Assembly (NCBI GenBank): GCA_028284235.1 | Contig: JANQSC010000009.1 | Span: forward strand, 1-64,000 | Direction of reading: 5' to 3' | Length of the DNA: 64,000 nucleotides | DNA from: Opitutaceae bacterium | GTDB lineage: Bacteria; Verrucomicrobiota; Verrucomicrobiia; Opitutales; Opitutaceae | Part shown: positions 18,375 through 27,257 of the stretch, piece after piece | Position numbering within the stretch: position 1 is the stretch's first letter | Layout of the letters: each line of letters starts with the position of its first letter | Position numbers and translations under genes: made by a program | The notes under the pieces: generated by a model | Database searches by the model: none | Seen by the model: only the letters and a program-made list of their open reading frames with translations | What the model was told of the DNA's origin: nothing

Positions 18375-18598
18375 GGGTAATTGCAGACGGGTTGGTCGGT
18401 CGAAGGACGTTTAGAGTTGCGCCGATTGGATGTGGTTTTCCCGTTCGGAAGTCAGTTTGCAACAAATCAGGGATCTCCCTAGTTGGGGAAGGGAGAGCAT
18501 CCTAGGCAGCCGGAAAAGGCTTGCCCGCATGCGCGATGTCTTGTCTCTTGGCCGCTCGTATCCCCTTGCTTTACAATAAACCTCTCGTTTTCTTATCC

Positions 18599-19969
18599 AT
18601 GTTCCCCTTTGGTCGTTTCGGTTCGTTGATCGCGTTGACGCTTGGCGTTTCGTTTTTGTTTTCTGAATACGCGCATTCGCAATCGCCGCTATCCGGGGCG
18701 GGGATACAGGACGATCCCGATTTCTTTGTCGCTTTGGAGGCCTACGTTCGATACGGCGGCGACATTAAGGTGATCGACGGCCTGACTGGGAACACCTACC
18801 ACCGAGACAATCGGGTGGTGAAGACGATTCACTCGAACTTCCCCAAAATCATGGGCGGCTTGCATCGCTTGCTTTTGGATCTCGAGATCAAGTACATGAA
18901 TTTCTATTTGGAGACGGGCGGGGCGCACGAGCGCGAGTTGATCGCTTTGGCCGAGTCGTTTGGCATCAGGAACTTCAAAATGAATCGGGACAATTGGATG
19001 GTGCGTGAACAGGCCATATTAACCCGATTGAGCAAGGAGCCCTTTTTCCAGATCAAGGAGCTCGTGGTTTGGGAAAAGGAGGAGATGAATGGATCGCTTC
19101 CCGACAACAAATGGGCGAAGCATGTGCGCCGCAATCCGGAAACGAACGAGTGGGAGCGGCGCGTTCTGACTGACTGGCGGGTGTTCGTTCCGACGGAATG
19201 GAGAACGGTGTTCATCCACAAGCAGCAAGGCTTGAATCTGGAAACCAACGAGGGTTTCCACATTATCGATTTTGGTTTGCCGAACCAGACGCGAGCGGAG
19301 CACTTCAAGGAGGTGCTTGTTTCCTATCCGATTATCGTATCGCGTCGGGAGGACGCGGACGCCCAGATCGAGCGGCTACAGTATCAGATCGTGGAAAATT
19401 TGAGCCACCTCTACGATCCATTCACCTGGGTGGCCCGCCGATCGACGCGGTTTCGCGAGGCGTTTTCATCCGAGTTGAAGAACTACTTCGCGGAGCGAAA
19501 GTACAAGGTCAAGGATCGGGACTGGTTCGATCGCGTGTTTTGCCATTTCTTGAACGACGTAGTAGTGGTTAAGATACACGGTTTTGAGGAGGTCTACGAC
19601 TTGTTTGTCGATCAGCAGTTCGGCAACTCCAAGAATACCCTGGGCGAAGAGCTGGATTTGCTCAATTGGCGCTCCGACGAAAAGCGGGAAGGGGAAGGAG
19701 TGAACAAAAACAAAAAGATCTACATCAGCTACGATAAGCAGTGGACCGCCCGTTTCGTGTTGCTGGATGCGTATTTAAGGTATGGCGACAAGTTTATTGA
19801 CCGATTGCGCGAACGATTGACGGGTTTGAGGTCGAAGGTCGTGGCGAAGGAATTGATAAAGGAAGTGCTTGCGGAAGTGAGCGGCTATCCCGCCGACAAG
19901 TACATCCCGGCCGCGATTAAGGCTCAAAAAGTGGGCATTGAGAAGTATCGGGAAAAGGCGGGGAAGTAA
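18599..19969 (+). CDS. Secreted protein of unknown family, tandem paralogue 2
   Basis: A homologue of the proteins on either side, 456 residues from the ATG at 18599; the frame is open from 18521, but this Met starts a signal peptide (MFPFGRFGSLIALTLGVSFL, ending AHSQ). It keeps the family blocks YGGDIKVIDGLTG, KIMGGLH, PFFQIKELVVWEKE, QGLNLETNEGFH, YDPFTW-ARRSTRF and ARFVLLDAYLRYG. It is the most divergent copy: it lacks the IAMDPLNW block (it has EELDLLNW) and replaces the F-F-NP-GARF run with ISYDKQWTARF. Its stop is 5 bp before the ATG of paralogue 3, so the two are probably translated from one message. Confidence 0.75.
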   Translation: MFPFGRFGSLIALTLGVSFLFSEYAHSQSPLSGAGIQDDPDFFVALEAYVRYGGDIKVIDGLTGNTYHRDNRVVKTIHSNFPKIMGGLHRLLLDLEIKYMNFYLETGGAHERELIALAESFGIRNFKMNRDNWMVREQAILTRLSKEPFFQIKELVVWEKEEMNGSLPDNKWAKHVRRNPETNEWERRVLTDWRVFVPTEWRTVFIHKQQGLNLETNEGFHIIDFGLPNQTRAEHFKEVLVSYPIIVSRREDADAQIERLQYQIVENLSHLYDPFTWVARRSTRFREAFSSELKNYFAERKYKVKDRDWFDRVFCHFLNDVVVVKIHGFEEVYDLFVDQQFGNSKNTLGEELDLLNWRSDEKREGEGVNKNKKIYISYDKQWTARFVLLDAYLRYGDKFIDRLRERLTGLRSKVVAKELIKEVLAEVSGYPADKYIPAAIKAQKVGIEKYREKAGK

Positions 19970-19974
19970 ATTTG

Positions 19975-21348
19975 ATGAAAAGACATACCCCTAGATTCCT
20001 AGCCGTTTGGTTGGCGGCCCTTGCGCTTTTGCCCAGCGAGTTGGCCTTTAGTCAATCGGCGCTTTCCGAGGCGGGCGTCGGGGATGACGACAGCTTCTTA
20101 ATCGAACTGGAGGCCTACGTGAAATACGGTGGCGACATCGTGGTGATCGACGGTCTCACCGGATTGGAGTACCATCGCGAGAGCGAAGTGGTGAAGACGA
20201 TTCACGCGAATCTGCCTAAGATAATGGGAGGTTTGCACAATCGACTGCTGCTCTTGGAGGCCCAGCATATGAATTTTCTCATGACCCAGGGAGTGGCCCA
20301 TGTGAAAAAGTTGGCGGACTTGGCGGAGTCATTCGGAATTAAGGGGCACGGGATCGACAAGGAGCAGTGGCTGTTGAAGGAACGGACCATACTGGCTCGT
20401 TTGCGTTCCGAACCGTTTTTCCAGATCAAGGAGCTTGTGGTTTGGGAGAAGGAGTCGCTGAGCGCGGTTGCGTTGCGAGGGAACGAGCGAGCGAAGCATT
20501 TGCGCTACAATCCCGACGAGCAGCGCTGGGAGCGTCGCATTCTAACCGAGTGGAAGGTGGGGATCCGCAATCGCAACAATTACAAGATGGTTCGCAAGTG
20601 GCAGGGTTTGAATTTGGATACGAACGAGGGGTTCCACATTAGCGACACGCTTCCGGGCAACGTTTACGTTAGCGCTTTCAACGAAGTGCCGGTGTCCTTT
20701 CCGATTATCGTCTCGAGGGAGGAAAACGCCGACGAGCAAATCGCTCGGATTCAGCAGTTGATCGTCAAAAACCTGAGCTACCTTTACGATCCGTTTTCGT
20801 GGGCGGGGAGGCGCAGCACGCGTTTTCGCGGCCGTTTCGTTAGCGACCTCTTGCGGCACATGGAAAACCGCAGCTATCGGGTGAACGATCGCGAATGGTT
20901 CGACCGGACGATTTGCAATTTCCTCAACGACATCGTGACAGTGGAAATGTACGGATTGAAGGAGGTGTATAATTTCTATGTAACGCGTCGATTTGAGAAC
21001 AACCGTTCCCAGATGGGAATTGCCATGGATCCGCTCAATTGGGTGGAGGGTGAAGACCGCCCAACGTACAAGCCGCGAAAGGTAAACGTGCGGTTCAATT
21101 TCAATAATCCTGACGGGGCGCGATTCGTCTTGCTGGACCTGTATTTGCGTTATGGATATAAATTCGCGGAAAATCTGCGTACTAAGCTCGTCGCCTTGAA
21201 GAAAAAAGAGTCCGGGAAGGAGATTGTGATGCAGTCGATCGAGGAAGTCACGGGCAAGCCGGCTCGCGTATACATCAAGGCGGCGGAGAAGGCTCAGGCG
21301 GAGGGGGTCTTGCACTACTGGGAGACCGATCGCAAGGGTGGCGCGTAG
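19975..21348 (+). CDS. Secreted protein of unknown family, tandem paralogue 3
   Basis: A 457-residue homologue of the two preceding proteins. The ATG at 19975 is chosen over an in-frame TTG at 19972. The signal peptide is roughly residues 1-25 (WLAALALLPSELAFSQ). All family blocks are present and it is closer to paralogue 1 than to paralogue 2, for instance sharing LIV-NLSYLYDPFSW-GRR, IAMDPLNW and NPDGARFVLLDLYLR. No enzyme or binding motif is recognised. It may be co-transcribed with paralogue 2. The downstream neighbour is an anion transporter, 185 bp away. Confidence 0.75.
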   Translation: MKRHTPRFLAVWLAALALLPSELAFSQSALSEAGVGDDDSFLIELEAYVKYGGDIVVIDGLTGLEYHRESEVVKTIHANLPKIMGGLHNRLLLLEAQHMNFLMTQGVAHVKKLADLAESFGIKGHGIDKEQWLLKERTILARLRSEPFFQIKELVVWEKESLSAVALRGNERAKHLRYNPDEQRWERRILTEWKVGIRNRNNYKMVRKWQGLNLDTNEGFHISDTLPGNVYVSAFNEVPVSFPIIVSREENADEQIARIQQLIVKNLSYLYDPFSWAGRRSTRFRGRFVSDLLRHMENRSYRVNDREWFDRTICNFLNDIVTVEMYGLKEVYNFYVTRRFENNRSQMGIAMDPLNWVEGEDRPTYKPRKVNVRFNFNNPDGARFVLLDLYLRYGYKFAENLRTKLVALKKKESGKEIVMQSIEEVTGKPARVYIKAAEKAQAEGVLHYWETDRKGGA

Positions 21349-21430
21349 GTGGGTCTCATTGGGATCAATCAGAGGCAGGGACTGACTGCCAGGCGGTCCG
21401 CGTTTTGTTGTGTGATCGCCAAACTGAAAC

Positions 21431-21458
21431 GGCTCGCCGGGCCGTCGAGCCCTACCTT
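21431..21458 (-). repeat. GGTAGGG-family palindromic repeat, single arm
   Basis: A GGCTCG/CGAGCC stem with a 9-nt GC loop, followed by CCTACCTT. On the complementary strand the 28 nt are identical to 58703-58730, and 37128-37155 differs only in the loop. It lies between paralogue 3 and the anion transporter. Confidence 0.65.
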
Positions 21459-21533
21459 ATTACGATTCGATAGAAAACCTAGCGAGCTCAGTGAGTGCTT
21501 GAGCCCCTGCGTTAACGTCTCTACAACGCTCTC

Positions 21534-23045
21534 ATGAAATCCGCTTCCTGGAGCAAGATCGGCTTGATATCGGGCCTATCTGTTTTCGTCTTGTTGACTT
21601 TGTTCTTCGATCCAGTTCCGGACCGGCCGGAAGTGGGGAAGATGGCGTCGATTGCCGCGTTCATGGCGATCTTGTGGATCACGGAGGCGATTCCACTGGC
21701 GGCGACTGCGTTGATCCCGATCGTCACCTTTCCCCTCATGGGTATCATGGATGCGGGCACGGCTTCGCGTTCGTACGTCAATTCGATCACTTTTCTCTTT
21801 ATTGGCGGATTTCTAATCGCCCTTTCGATGGAGCGTTGGAATTTGCATCGTCGCATCGCGCTGACGATTATCAGCCGGATTGGCAAGAAGGCGGATCTTC
21901 TGGTTCTGGGGTTCATGGTGGCGTCGGCGTTTCTGTCGATGTGGATCTCGAATACAGCGACATCGGTTATGATGTTGCCGATCGGTTTGGCCATCATCTC
22001 GAAAATGGAGGACGCCTTCGGGCAGGAGCGATCGCATGCGCTAGCGTTGGCTTTGATGCTGGGCATCGCCTATGGCTGTTCGATCGGAGGCGTGTCGACG
22101 CTGGTGGGGACGCCGACGAATTTGGCGTTCGTGCGGATTTTCCAGGAGACTTTCCCGGGTGCCCCGCCGATCGCGTTCGGGCAGTGGATCGTCATTGGGG
22201 TTCCTTATGCCGCGTGCTTGCTTTTGGTGACTTGGTTTTTAATGACTCGGGTGTTGTGCCGATTCGACCGTTCGCTCGCGCTCGACGGATCCGTGATCCG
22301 GAAGGAGCTGAAGTCGTTGGGAGGGCTCACTCGAGAAGAGACCTTGATACTGTGCGTGTTCGCGTCGACGGTTTTTCTTTGGACCTTTCGCCGGGACATT
22401 CAGTTGGGGGCGTTCTCCATCCCGGGATGGTCGGATTTGTGGAGCGGGTTCGCGTCGATTGACGACGGGACGATTGCCATCGCAATGAGCGCCTTGCTCT
22501 TTTTTCTCCCCGCGCGGAGTGATGAAGGCAGTGGGCGGATTTTGGACAAAACTGTTTTTGGCAAGCTACCGTGGGGGATTATTTTGCTGTTCGGCGGCGG
22601 GTTCGCCCTGGCGGCGGGCTTTGCGGCGAGCGGTCTTTCGGAGTTTATTGGCGAGGGGTTTCGGGCTCTCGGCGACGTGCCTTCGCTGGTTTTGATCTTG
22701 GCGATCTGTCTGGGCGTGACCTTCCTGACTGAGCTGACTTCCAATGTCGCGACGCTGTCTTTGCTCTTGCCGATTTTGGCGACTTGGGCGGTCAGTATAC
22801 AGACCCATCCTCTGTTGTTTATGATCCCGGCGACGCTCTCGGCGTCGATGGCGTTTATGATGCCGGTGGCGACTCCTCCGAACGCGGTTGTTTTTGGCAG
22901 TCAGCGTATTCGTATTGCGGAGATGGCTCGCACGGGGTTCGTGTTGAACTTTGTAGCCATCGCATTCACAATCATCGCGGTGTATTTGCTCTTTCCGTAC
23001 GTGGCGGGTTCGGCGATCGACTTTTTTCCTAACTGGGCGGATTGA
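21534..23045 (+). CDS. DASS (SLC13) family sodium:anion symporter
   Basis: An inner-membrane transporter of the divalent anion:sodium symporter family, which moves dicarboxylates, citrate or sulfate with Na+. The 503-residue protein is hydrophobic throughout with about 11-12 membrane segments. The two family signature SNT-type motifs are visible: WISNTATSVMMLPIG (about residue 140) and ELTSNVATLSLLLP (about 405), plus ITEAIPLAATALIPI and GGFLIALSMERWNLHRRIA. Which anion it carries cannot be told from the sequence. Being near sulfatases makes sulfate or organic acids from sugar breakdown reasonable guesses. Confidence 0.88.
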   Translation: MKSASWSKIGLISGLSVFVLLTLFFDPVPDRPEVGKMASIAAFMAILWITEAIPLAATALIPIVTFPLMGIMDAGTASRSYVNSITFLFIGGFLIALSMERWNLHRRIALTIISRIGKKADLLVLGFMVASAFLSMWISNTATSVMMLPIGLAIISKMEDAFGQERSHALALALMLGIAYGCSIGGVSTLVGTPTNLAFVRIFQETFPGAPPIAFGQWIVIGVPYAACLLLVTWFLMTRVLCRFDRSLALDGSVIRKELKSLGGLTREETLILCVFASTVFLWTFRRDIQLGAFSIPGWSDLWSGFASIDDGTIAIAMSALLFFLPARSDEGSGRILDKTVFGKLPWGIILLFGGGFALAAGFAASGLSEFIGEGFRALGDVPSLVLILAICLGVTFLTELTSNVATLSLLLPILATWAVSIQTHPLLFMIPATLSASMAFMMPVATPPNAVVFGSQRIRIAEMARTGFVLNFVAIAFTIIAVYLLFPYVAGSAIDFFPNWAD

Positions 23046-23154
23046 AACGAAGCGGTGTCGTTGTATCCAATTTGCTTGCCTGGGCGTGACGATTGGGTTC
23101 CTTTTTTTAGGTTCGCCCTAATCAATAATTCACCCCACGCAACGACGATAGTTT

Positions 23155-24003
23155 ATGGAAGAAGAAACCACTGAAACTGGAACCGTGATCGACCTCGAGG
23201 CGATCTGGCAATCCCTCACGGAGCAAGCCGTCCTTTTCGGCCCGAAGATCCTCTACGCCCTCGCCATTTTGGTGATTGGTAGCTGGGTGGCGAAGATGAT
23301 CTCCAAAGCGCTGCGCGGCGGACTGGAGAAGCGAAAGCTCGAGCCCTCGCTGGTGGGATTTGTCACCGCTTTGGTTCACGCGGCTTTGGTGGCCTTCGTT
23401 ATTATCGCGGCCTTGAGCAAGGTGGGCATCGAGACGACTTCGTTTGTCGCCATTCTCGGCGCGGCGGGCTTGGCGGTTGGTCTGGCCCTGCAAGGTTCCT
23501 TGTCCAACTTTGCGGCGGGCGTGCTAATCATCATCTTCAAGCCGTACCGAGTCGGCGACTACGTGGTCGCGGGCGGGGCGGAAGGCGTGGTCGAGGACAT
23601 CGGCATCTTCACTTCGACCATCGTCACTTTGGACAATCGCACGCAGATTCTCCCCAACGCGGTGGGAACGAGCGGGGTGATTGAAAACTACACCAAGAAA
23701 GGGACGCGTCGATTGGATTTGGTTGCGGGCGTGAGCTACGGGGACGATATCCGGAAAGTGCGCGAGATTCTGCAAGGGATTCTCGACAACGAGCCGCGCA
23801 TTTTGAAGGACCCGGCGCCGACGATCGGTTTGATGGAAATGGCCGACAGCAGCATCAATTTCGCGTTTCGCCCATGGGTGAAGGTGGAGGACTACTGGGA
23901 TCTGTTCTTCCATCTGCAAGAGCAGATCAAATTGCGCTTCGACGAAGAGGGCATTACGATCCCGTTCCCTCAACGCGACGTTCATCTGTTCCAGGAACAG
24001 TAG
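23155..24003 (+). CDS. Small-conductance mechanosensitive channel (MscS family)
   Basis: An inner-membrane tension-gated channel that releases solutes on hypo-osmotic shock. The 282-residue length matches MscS. Two membrane helices (about 27-50 and 65-90) are followed by the pore-lining TM3, AAGLAVGLALQGSLSNFAAGVLIII, with the Gly/Ala pattern typical of MscS. The cytoplasmic beta domain contains FKPYRVGDYV and ILPNAVGTSGVIENYT, where the family usually has PN--------NYS. It ends convergently with the LpxR-like gene, separated by a palindromic repeat. Confidence 0.93.
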   Translation: MEEETTETGTVIDLEAIWQSLTEQAVLFGPKILYALAILVIGSWVAKMISKALRGGLEKRKLEPSLVGFVTALVHAALVAFVIIAALSKVGIETTSFVAILGAAGLAVGLALQGSLSNFAAGVLIIIFKPYRVGDYVVAGGAEGVVEDIGIFTSTIVTLDNRTQILPNAVGTSGVIENYTKKGTRRLDLVAGVSYGDDIRKVREILQGILDNEPRILKDPAPTIGLMEMADSSINFAFRPWVKVEDYWDLFFHLQEQIKLRFDEEGITIPFPQRDVHLFQEQ

Positions 24004-24033
24004 GTGTATCCAAATTTCGGTTCGGTCAACTTG

Positions 24034-24104
24034 AACCCGCCGGGACGGCGGGTTCCACCTTACTCCACTTGCGTTTAGGGTGGAACGCGTCGTCCCGACG
24101 CGTT
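24034..24104. repeat. Head-to-head palindromic repeat, GTTCCACC family (copy 1)
   Basis: Two perfect 8-bp hairpins face each other: AACCCGCC (24034-24041)/GGCGGGTT (24047-24054) with loop GGGAC, and AACGCGTC (24084-24091)/GACGCGTT (24097-24104) with loop GTCCC. The two loops are mutually complementary. Between the hairpins GTTCCACC is answered by GGTGGAAC. It separates convergent genes and could also serve as a terminator. Further copies are at 27258-27328 and 36900-36971. Confidence 0.75.
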
Positions 24105-24137
24105 TTCTCTTTTTTGAAACGGTCCGGACCGGGCCGT

Positions 24138-25160
24138 TCAAAACTGACAGCGGAGAGCGACCGAGCCGAACTGGGCCCCGCGCGGTTGTTCGACGAATTC
24201 CTTGCTACGGAAGGTGTGGACGTAGCTGAGTTCCCAGCGGGAGTAGCGGATGGCGCCGCCGAGGTAGACTTCGCCAACGAAGTCCTTTTTCTCGATGCCC
24301 ATGTCGAAGTCGCGTGTCAATGGGCCGTCGAGGCTGATGTCGTGTAGGACTGCGTTTCCGCGGGCTCCGACGATGGAGTAGGCGGACCATTGGCTTGTTT
24401 CGATCCGCTGTTCATTGAAAAGATCGTGCGAGTAGGAGGTGGGTCCGATGCGCGGGTCGGAGAAGTCCCCCGGAAGATTGAATCCAGCCCGGGTGACGAA
24501 TCCGACGCTCATGCTTGTCCTGAAATTGCCTAGGGCGAATTCCAGCTCGTTGAAGCCGTCGATCCCGACGACGTTGTCGGAAGGGACATCTGCGAAGAGG
24601 CGCCGTTTTTGGGTGAAGAAGAAATTCAGCGTGGGTTCGGTGGGCATTTGGCTGTCCCAGCCATTGAACTTGGCGAAATTACGCAGGTCGTGGATGAAGT
24701 CTTGTGTGGTTTCAGCGATGGCGTTTTTGCCCGTCGTTCCGAGGGAAAGTTCGATGGAATTGATGGCGTTGGTGTCCTTGGCGTGCAGCGAGAACCCGAA
24801 GCCGAGCCAGCCGACGTACGGGTGTTGACCGGGTGGCGCGGTGAGGGGTTCCAAGTCTTCCGGGGTGAACATCAGCTGCGTGAGCGACACGCCGTAGTTG
24901 TATTCGGTCGCGTTGGGGGAGTTGAGTCCGGTGATGATCTGCGGCGCTTTTTCCTGGACGCTGTCGAGCCACTTTTCGATTTCGTTGAAGTCGCTGGGTT
25001 TTCGTCCTCCAGTGATGTAGGAGACCCGGGCGCCGTTGGTGTAGTCTTGATCCGTGTTGGCGAAGAGGTCGTTGTCGAGGTGGAAAGTCAGCGTTCCTTT
25101 GTCGGACGCATGTCCTTGCAAGCAGACGCAGCCGAACAACAAAGCGAGTAGGGTTCTCAT
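24138..25160 (-). CDS. LpxR-like outer-membrane lipid A deacylase family protein (DUF2219)
   Basis: Likely an outer-membrane beta-barrel of the LpxR family, whose Salmonella member removes the 3'-acyloxyacyl chain from lipid A. From the preferred start at 25160, which opens a signal peptide (MRTLLALLFGCVCLQGHAS), it has 340 residues. The signature LDNDLFANTDQDYTNGAR contains N30-D31 and T41, and TTQDFIHDL carries H157, positions that correspond to the catalytic Asn-Asp, Thr and His of LpxR. ELSLGTTGKNA matches the family block just before the His. The barrel ends LRCQF, with a C-terminal Phe. The gene upstream on the same strand encodes a small membrane protein. Confidence 0.82.
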   Translation of the reverse strand: MRTLLALLFGCVCLQGHASDKGTLTFHLDNDLFANTDQDYTNGARVSYITGGRKPSDFNEIEKWLDSVQEKAPQIITGLNSPNATEYNYGVSLTQLMFTPEDLEPLTAPPGQHPYVGWLGFGFSLHAKDTNAINSIELSLGTTGKNAIAETTQDFIHDLRNFAKFNGWDSQMPTEPTLNFFFTQKRRLFADVPSDNVVGIDGFNELEFALGNFRTSMSVGFVTRAGFNLPGDFSDPRIGPTSYSHDLFNEQRIETSQWSAYSIVGARGNAVLHDISLDGPLTRDFDMGIEKKDFVGEVYLGGAIRYSRWELSYVHTFRSKEFVEQPRGAQFGSVALRCQF

Positions 25161-25229
25161 GTTGAGGGGGATATTTGGACGGGTCGGTTCGCGTGGCAAA
25201 CGTTGAGTCGTTAGATTCGCGCGATTTCT

Positions 25230-25718
25230 TCAGTTTTGCCGATCCGGGTCGGATGGAGGCGAGTCGTCACGGGAAGTTCTCTCTGTTTTGCTCCCGTCGA
25301 TGTCGATGGTTCGCCATTGCGTGTCGATCTCCTCTTTGATTTCGACGAGTTTGGCTTCCGAGAGACCGTGGGAAACGGCGTAGCCGAGTTGGTCGGTGAA
25401 GAACTCTTCGAGCGAGATCCAGCGGCCGTTGGATTTCACGCGGTGCGTCCAGGCGCAGATTACGAGCATGTCGCGGATTGAACTGGATTTGGCGGAATAG
25501 TACCAGGTGAGCCAGAGGCTGGTCGCTCCGACGAGGGCGATGAGGCAAGCGGGGTAGTAGGCGGCGCTGACGTCGAGGATCCGTTCGGGTGTGAATAGGG
25601 AGTCGATGAAGTCGTAGGTTTCGTTGGCGAAGAGGAAGGCGATTATGAGCAGGTAGGAGAGTCCTTGGGCAATGAGAATGGCGTAACGCTTTTTAAGTTT
25701 GATCGATTTGGTTTTCAT
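25230..25718 (-). CDS. Small two-helix membrane protein, function unknown
   Basis: A 162-residue protein with two predicted membrane helices, YAILIAQGLSYLLIIAFLF (about 12-30) and a second around 52-72 (PACLIALVGATSLWLTWYY). The C-terminal half is soluble and charged, with a hydrophilic tail (TSRDDSPPSDPDRQN). Segment ICAWTHRVKSNGRWISLEEFF is the most distinctive stretch. I do not recognise a family. It reads towards the LpxR-like gene, 69 bp away, so the two may share a transcript. Confidence 0.65.
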   Translation of the reverse strand: MKTKSIKLKKRYAILIAQGLSYLLIIAFLFANETYDFIDSLFTPERILDVSAAYYPACLIALVGATSLWLTWYYSAKSSSIRDMLVICAWTHRVKSNGRWISLEEFFTDQLGYAVSHGLSEAKLVEIKEEIDTQWRTIDIDGSKTERTSRDDSPPSDPDRQN

Positions 25719-25855
25719 TGCGCGTGTTTGGCGGATGGTTGGTTTTGCATTGTTCGAATCTACGCATTTTAGACGCGCTTGGATACCCCATTTGCGTAAA
25801 TTGGACTAAGATCTCCATACGTAATTCCGTTCGGCGCTTAACGCCTTAAAGGATT

Positions 25856-26003
25856 GGGTCTGCGGGGCTCCGTAACATCCCGAAACTACTGGCGGTTGAG
25901 CTCTCCAAGGTTTTGGAATCGCTCGTCGGCGGAACCCGTGAATTGGGCGCAAAAACGCCTTGGCAGAGAGTTTCGGATTGATAGGGTTTCGTGCAGTCGT
26001 CCC
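25856..26003 (+). ncRNA. Candidate structured RNA upstream of cysteine synthase
   Basis: In the 339-bp gap before the cysteine synthase gene, nested pairings can be drawn: GGG (25856-25858) with CCC (26001-26003), CTGC (25860-25863) with GCAG (25993-25996), CCGAAACT (25880-25887) with AGTTTCGG (25969-25976), and CTCTCCAAGG (25901-25910) with CCTTGG-C-AGAG (25958-25968), plus an alternative apical GGCG/CGCC hairpin (25946-25959). A long interrupted hairpin of about 150 nt recalls 6S RNA, but conserved 6S sequence was not recognised. It could instead be a cis-acting leader. It lacks the usual SAM-I signature. Confidence 0.35.
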
Positions 26004-26015
26004 ACGTCACCGGTC

Positions 26016-26046
26016 GTTGGGCTCGAGTAGAGCAAACTTTCCCAAC
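26016..26046 (+). promoter_or_regulatory. Leader hairpin next to the cysteine synthase start
   Basis: GTTGGG (26016-26021) pairs with CCCAAC (26041-26046), with an inner CTC/GAG. It ends 11 bp before the ATG at 26058, where no Shine-Dalgarno sequence is visible, so it may influence translation. Function is inferred only. Confidence 0.3.
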
Positions 26047-26057
26047 CCCTATATCTT

Positions 26058-27137
26058 ATGAGTGTATCAGAGTCCCGTACTACCGCTGGTCATGGCCGGC
26101 TGTTTGAAAATATCGCCGACACGATCGGCAACACGCCGTGCATTCGCATTCGGAATTTAGCCCCGGATCATGTGAAGCTGTACGCGAAGGCCGAGTTTTT
26201 CAATCCCGCTGGATCGGTAAAGGATCGGCTGGCGATCAGCATAATCGAAGAGGCCGAGCGCAGCGGTGAGTTGAAGCCGGGGCAAACGGTGGTGGAAGCG
26301 ACTAGCGGTAATACGGGAATCGGCTTGGCCATGGTGTGCGCGGCGAAGGGCTATCCGCTCGTGGTGACCATGGCGGACAGTTTTTCGATCGAGCGCCGCA
26401 AGTTGATGCGGTTTTTCGGAGCGAAACTGGTTTTGACGCCCAAGGCGGAAAAAGGTTTCGGCATGTACCAGAAAGCGAAGGAGCTGGCGGAGGCGAACGG
26501 CTGGTTCCTGGCCCGCCAGTTCGAAACCGACGCCAACGCTCTGGTTCACGCCAACACAACGGCCCGCGAAATTTTGTCGGACTTCGAGGGCCAGGCTTTA
26601 GACTACTACGTGACTGGCTACGGTACCGGTGGGACTTTCTCGGGAGTCTCAAGCGTCTTGCGAAAGGAAAGACCGGATACGAAGATCATTCTGACCGAAC
26701 CGGCGAACGCGGCGCTCGTATCGAGTGGAGTCGCCCAAGAGCGCGACGAGAACAACGCTCCAGCTGTCAGCCACTCCGCATTTCAACCGCATCCGGTGCA
26801 AGGGTGGACGCCGGACTTTATTCCGCATGTCCTGCAAGACGGTCTCGACGGCGAACGCTACGACGACCTCATCCCAGTGCCGGGGCCGGAAGGAATCGAA
26901 GCTTCGATTCAACTGGCTCAAAAGGAAGGCATCCTCACAGGGATTTCTGGCGGGGCGACCTTCGCGGTTGCGCGCAAAATCGCGGAATCCGCTGAACCCG
27001 GGTCGGTTATCCTGTGCATGCTTCCGGACACGGGCGAGCGCTACCTTTCCGCTCCTCTTTTCGAGAGTATTGAAGAATACATGACGGAAGAGGAGATCGC
27101 GCTCTCGAAGTCCACTCCGGGTTTCCAGATGGATTGA
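26058..27137 (+). CDS. cysK: Cysteine synthase family PLP enzyme
   Basis: A beta-family PLP enzyme that most likely makes cysteine from O-acetylserine and sulfide in the cytoplasm. K55 in NPAGSVKDR is the Schiff-base lysine, and the substrate-binding loop TSGNTG is at about 82-87. GTGGTFSG (about 195-202) binds the cofactor phosphate. At 359 residues it is longer than the usual 310-320, with an insert of about 25 residues (about 225-250, AQERDENNAPAVSHSAFQPH) before GWTPDFIP and an extended C-terminus (EEYMTEEEIALSKS). A cystathionine beta-synthase-like or other O-phosphoserine-using activity cannot be excluded. A structured leader candidate precedes it. Confidence 0.85.
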   Translation: MSVSESRTTAGHGRLFENIADTIGNTPCIRIRNLAPDHVKLYAKAEFFNPAGSVKDRLAISIIEEAERSGELKPGQTVVEATSGNTGIGLAMVCAAKGYPLVVTMADSFSIERRKLMRFFGAKLVLTPKAEKGFGMYQKAKELAEANGWFLARQFETDANALVHANTTAREILSDFEGQALDYYVTGYGTGGTFSGVSSVLRKERPDTKIILTEPANAALVSSGVAQERDENNAPAVSHSAFQPHPVQGWTPDFIPHVLQDGLDGERYDDLIPVPGPEGIEASIQLAQKEGILTGISGGATFAVARKIAESAEPGSVILCMLPDTGERYLSAPLFESIEEYMTEEEIALSKSTPGFQMD

Positions 27138-27257
27138 GAGACAATCGATTGAAGCGGATAGCGTGTAACGAGTCGCGGAAAGCGTGGACGCGATTGATCG
27201 CGCGGACGGGCCCCGCTGGGCGCGTTGCGTCGACGAATTAAGTTTCCGCCTTGAACG

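Noticed and set aside
25856..26003. SAM-I riboswitch or SRP RNA in front of cysteine synthase
   Set aside because: Neither the SAM-I core (kink-turn and GGGACTGG-like segments) nor the SRP GGAAGGAAGC-type tip is visible, so only a generic structured-RNA call is made.
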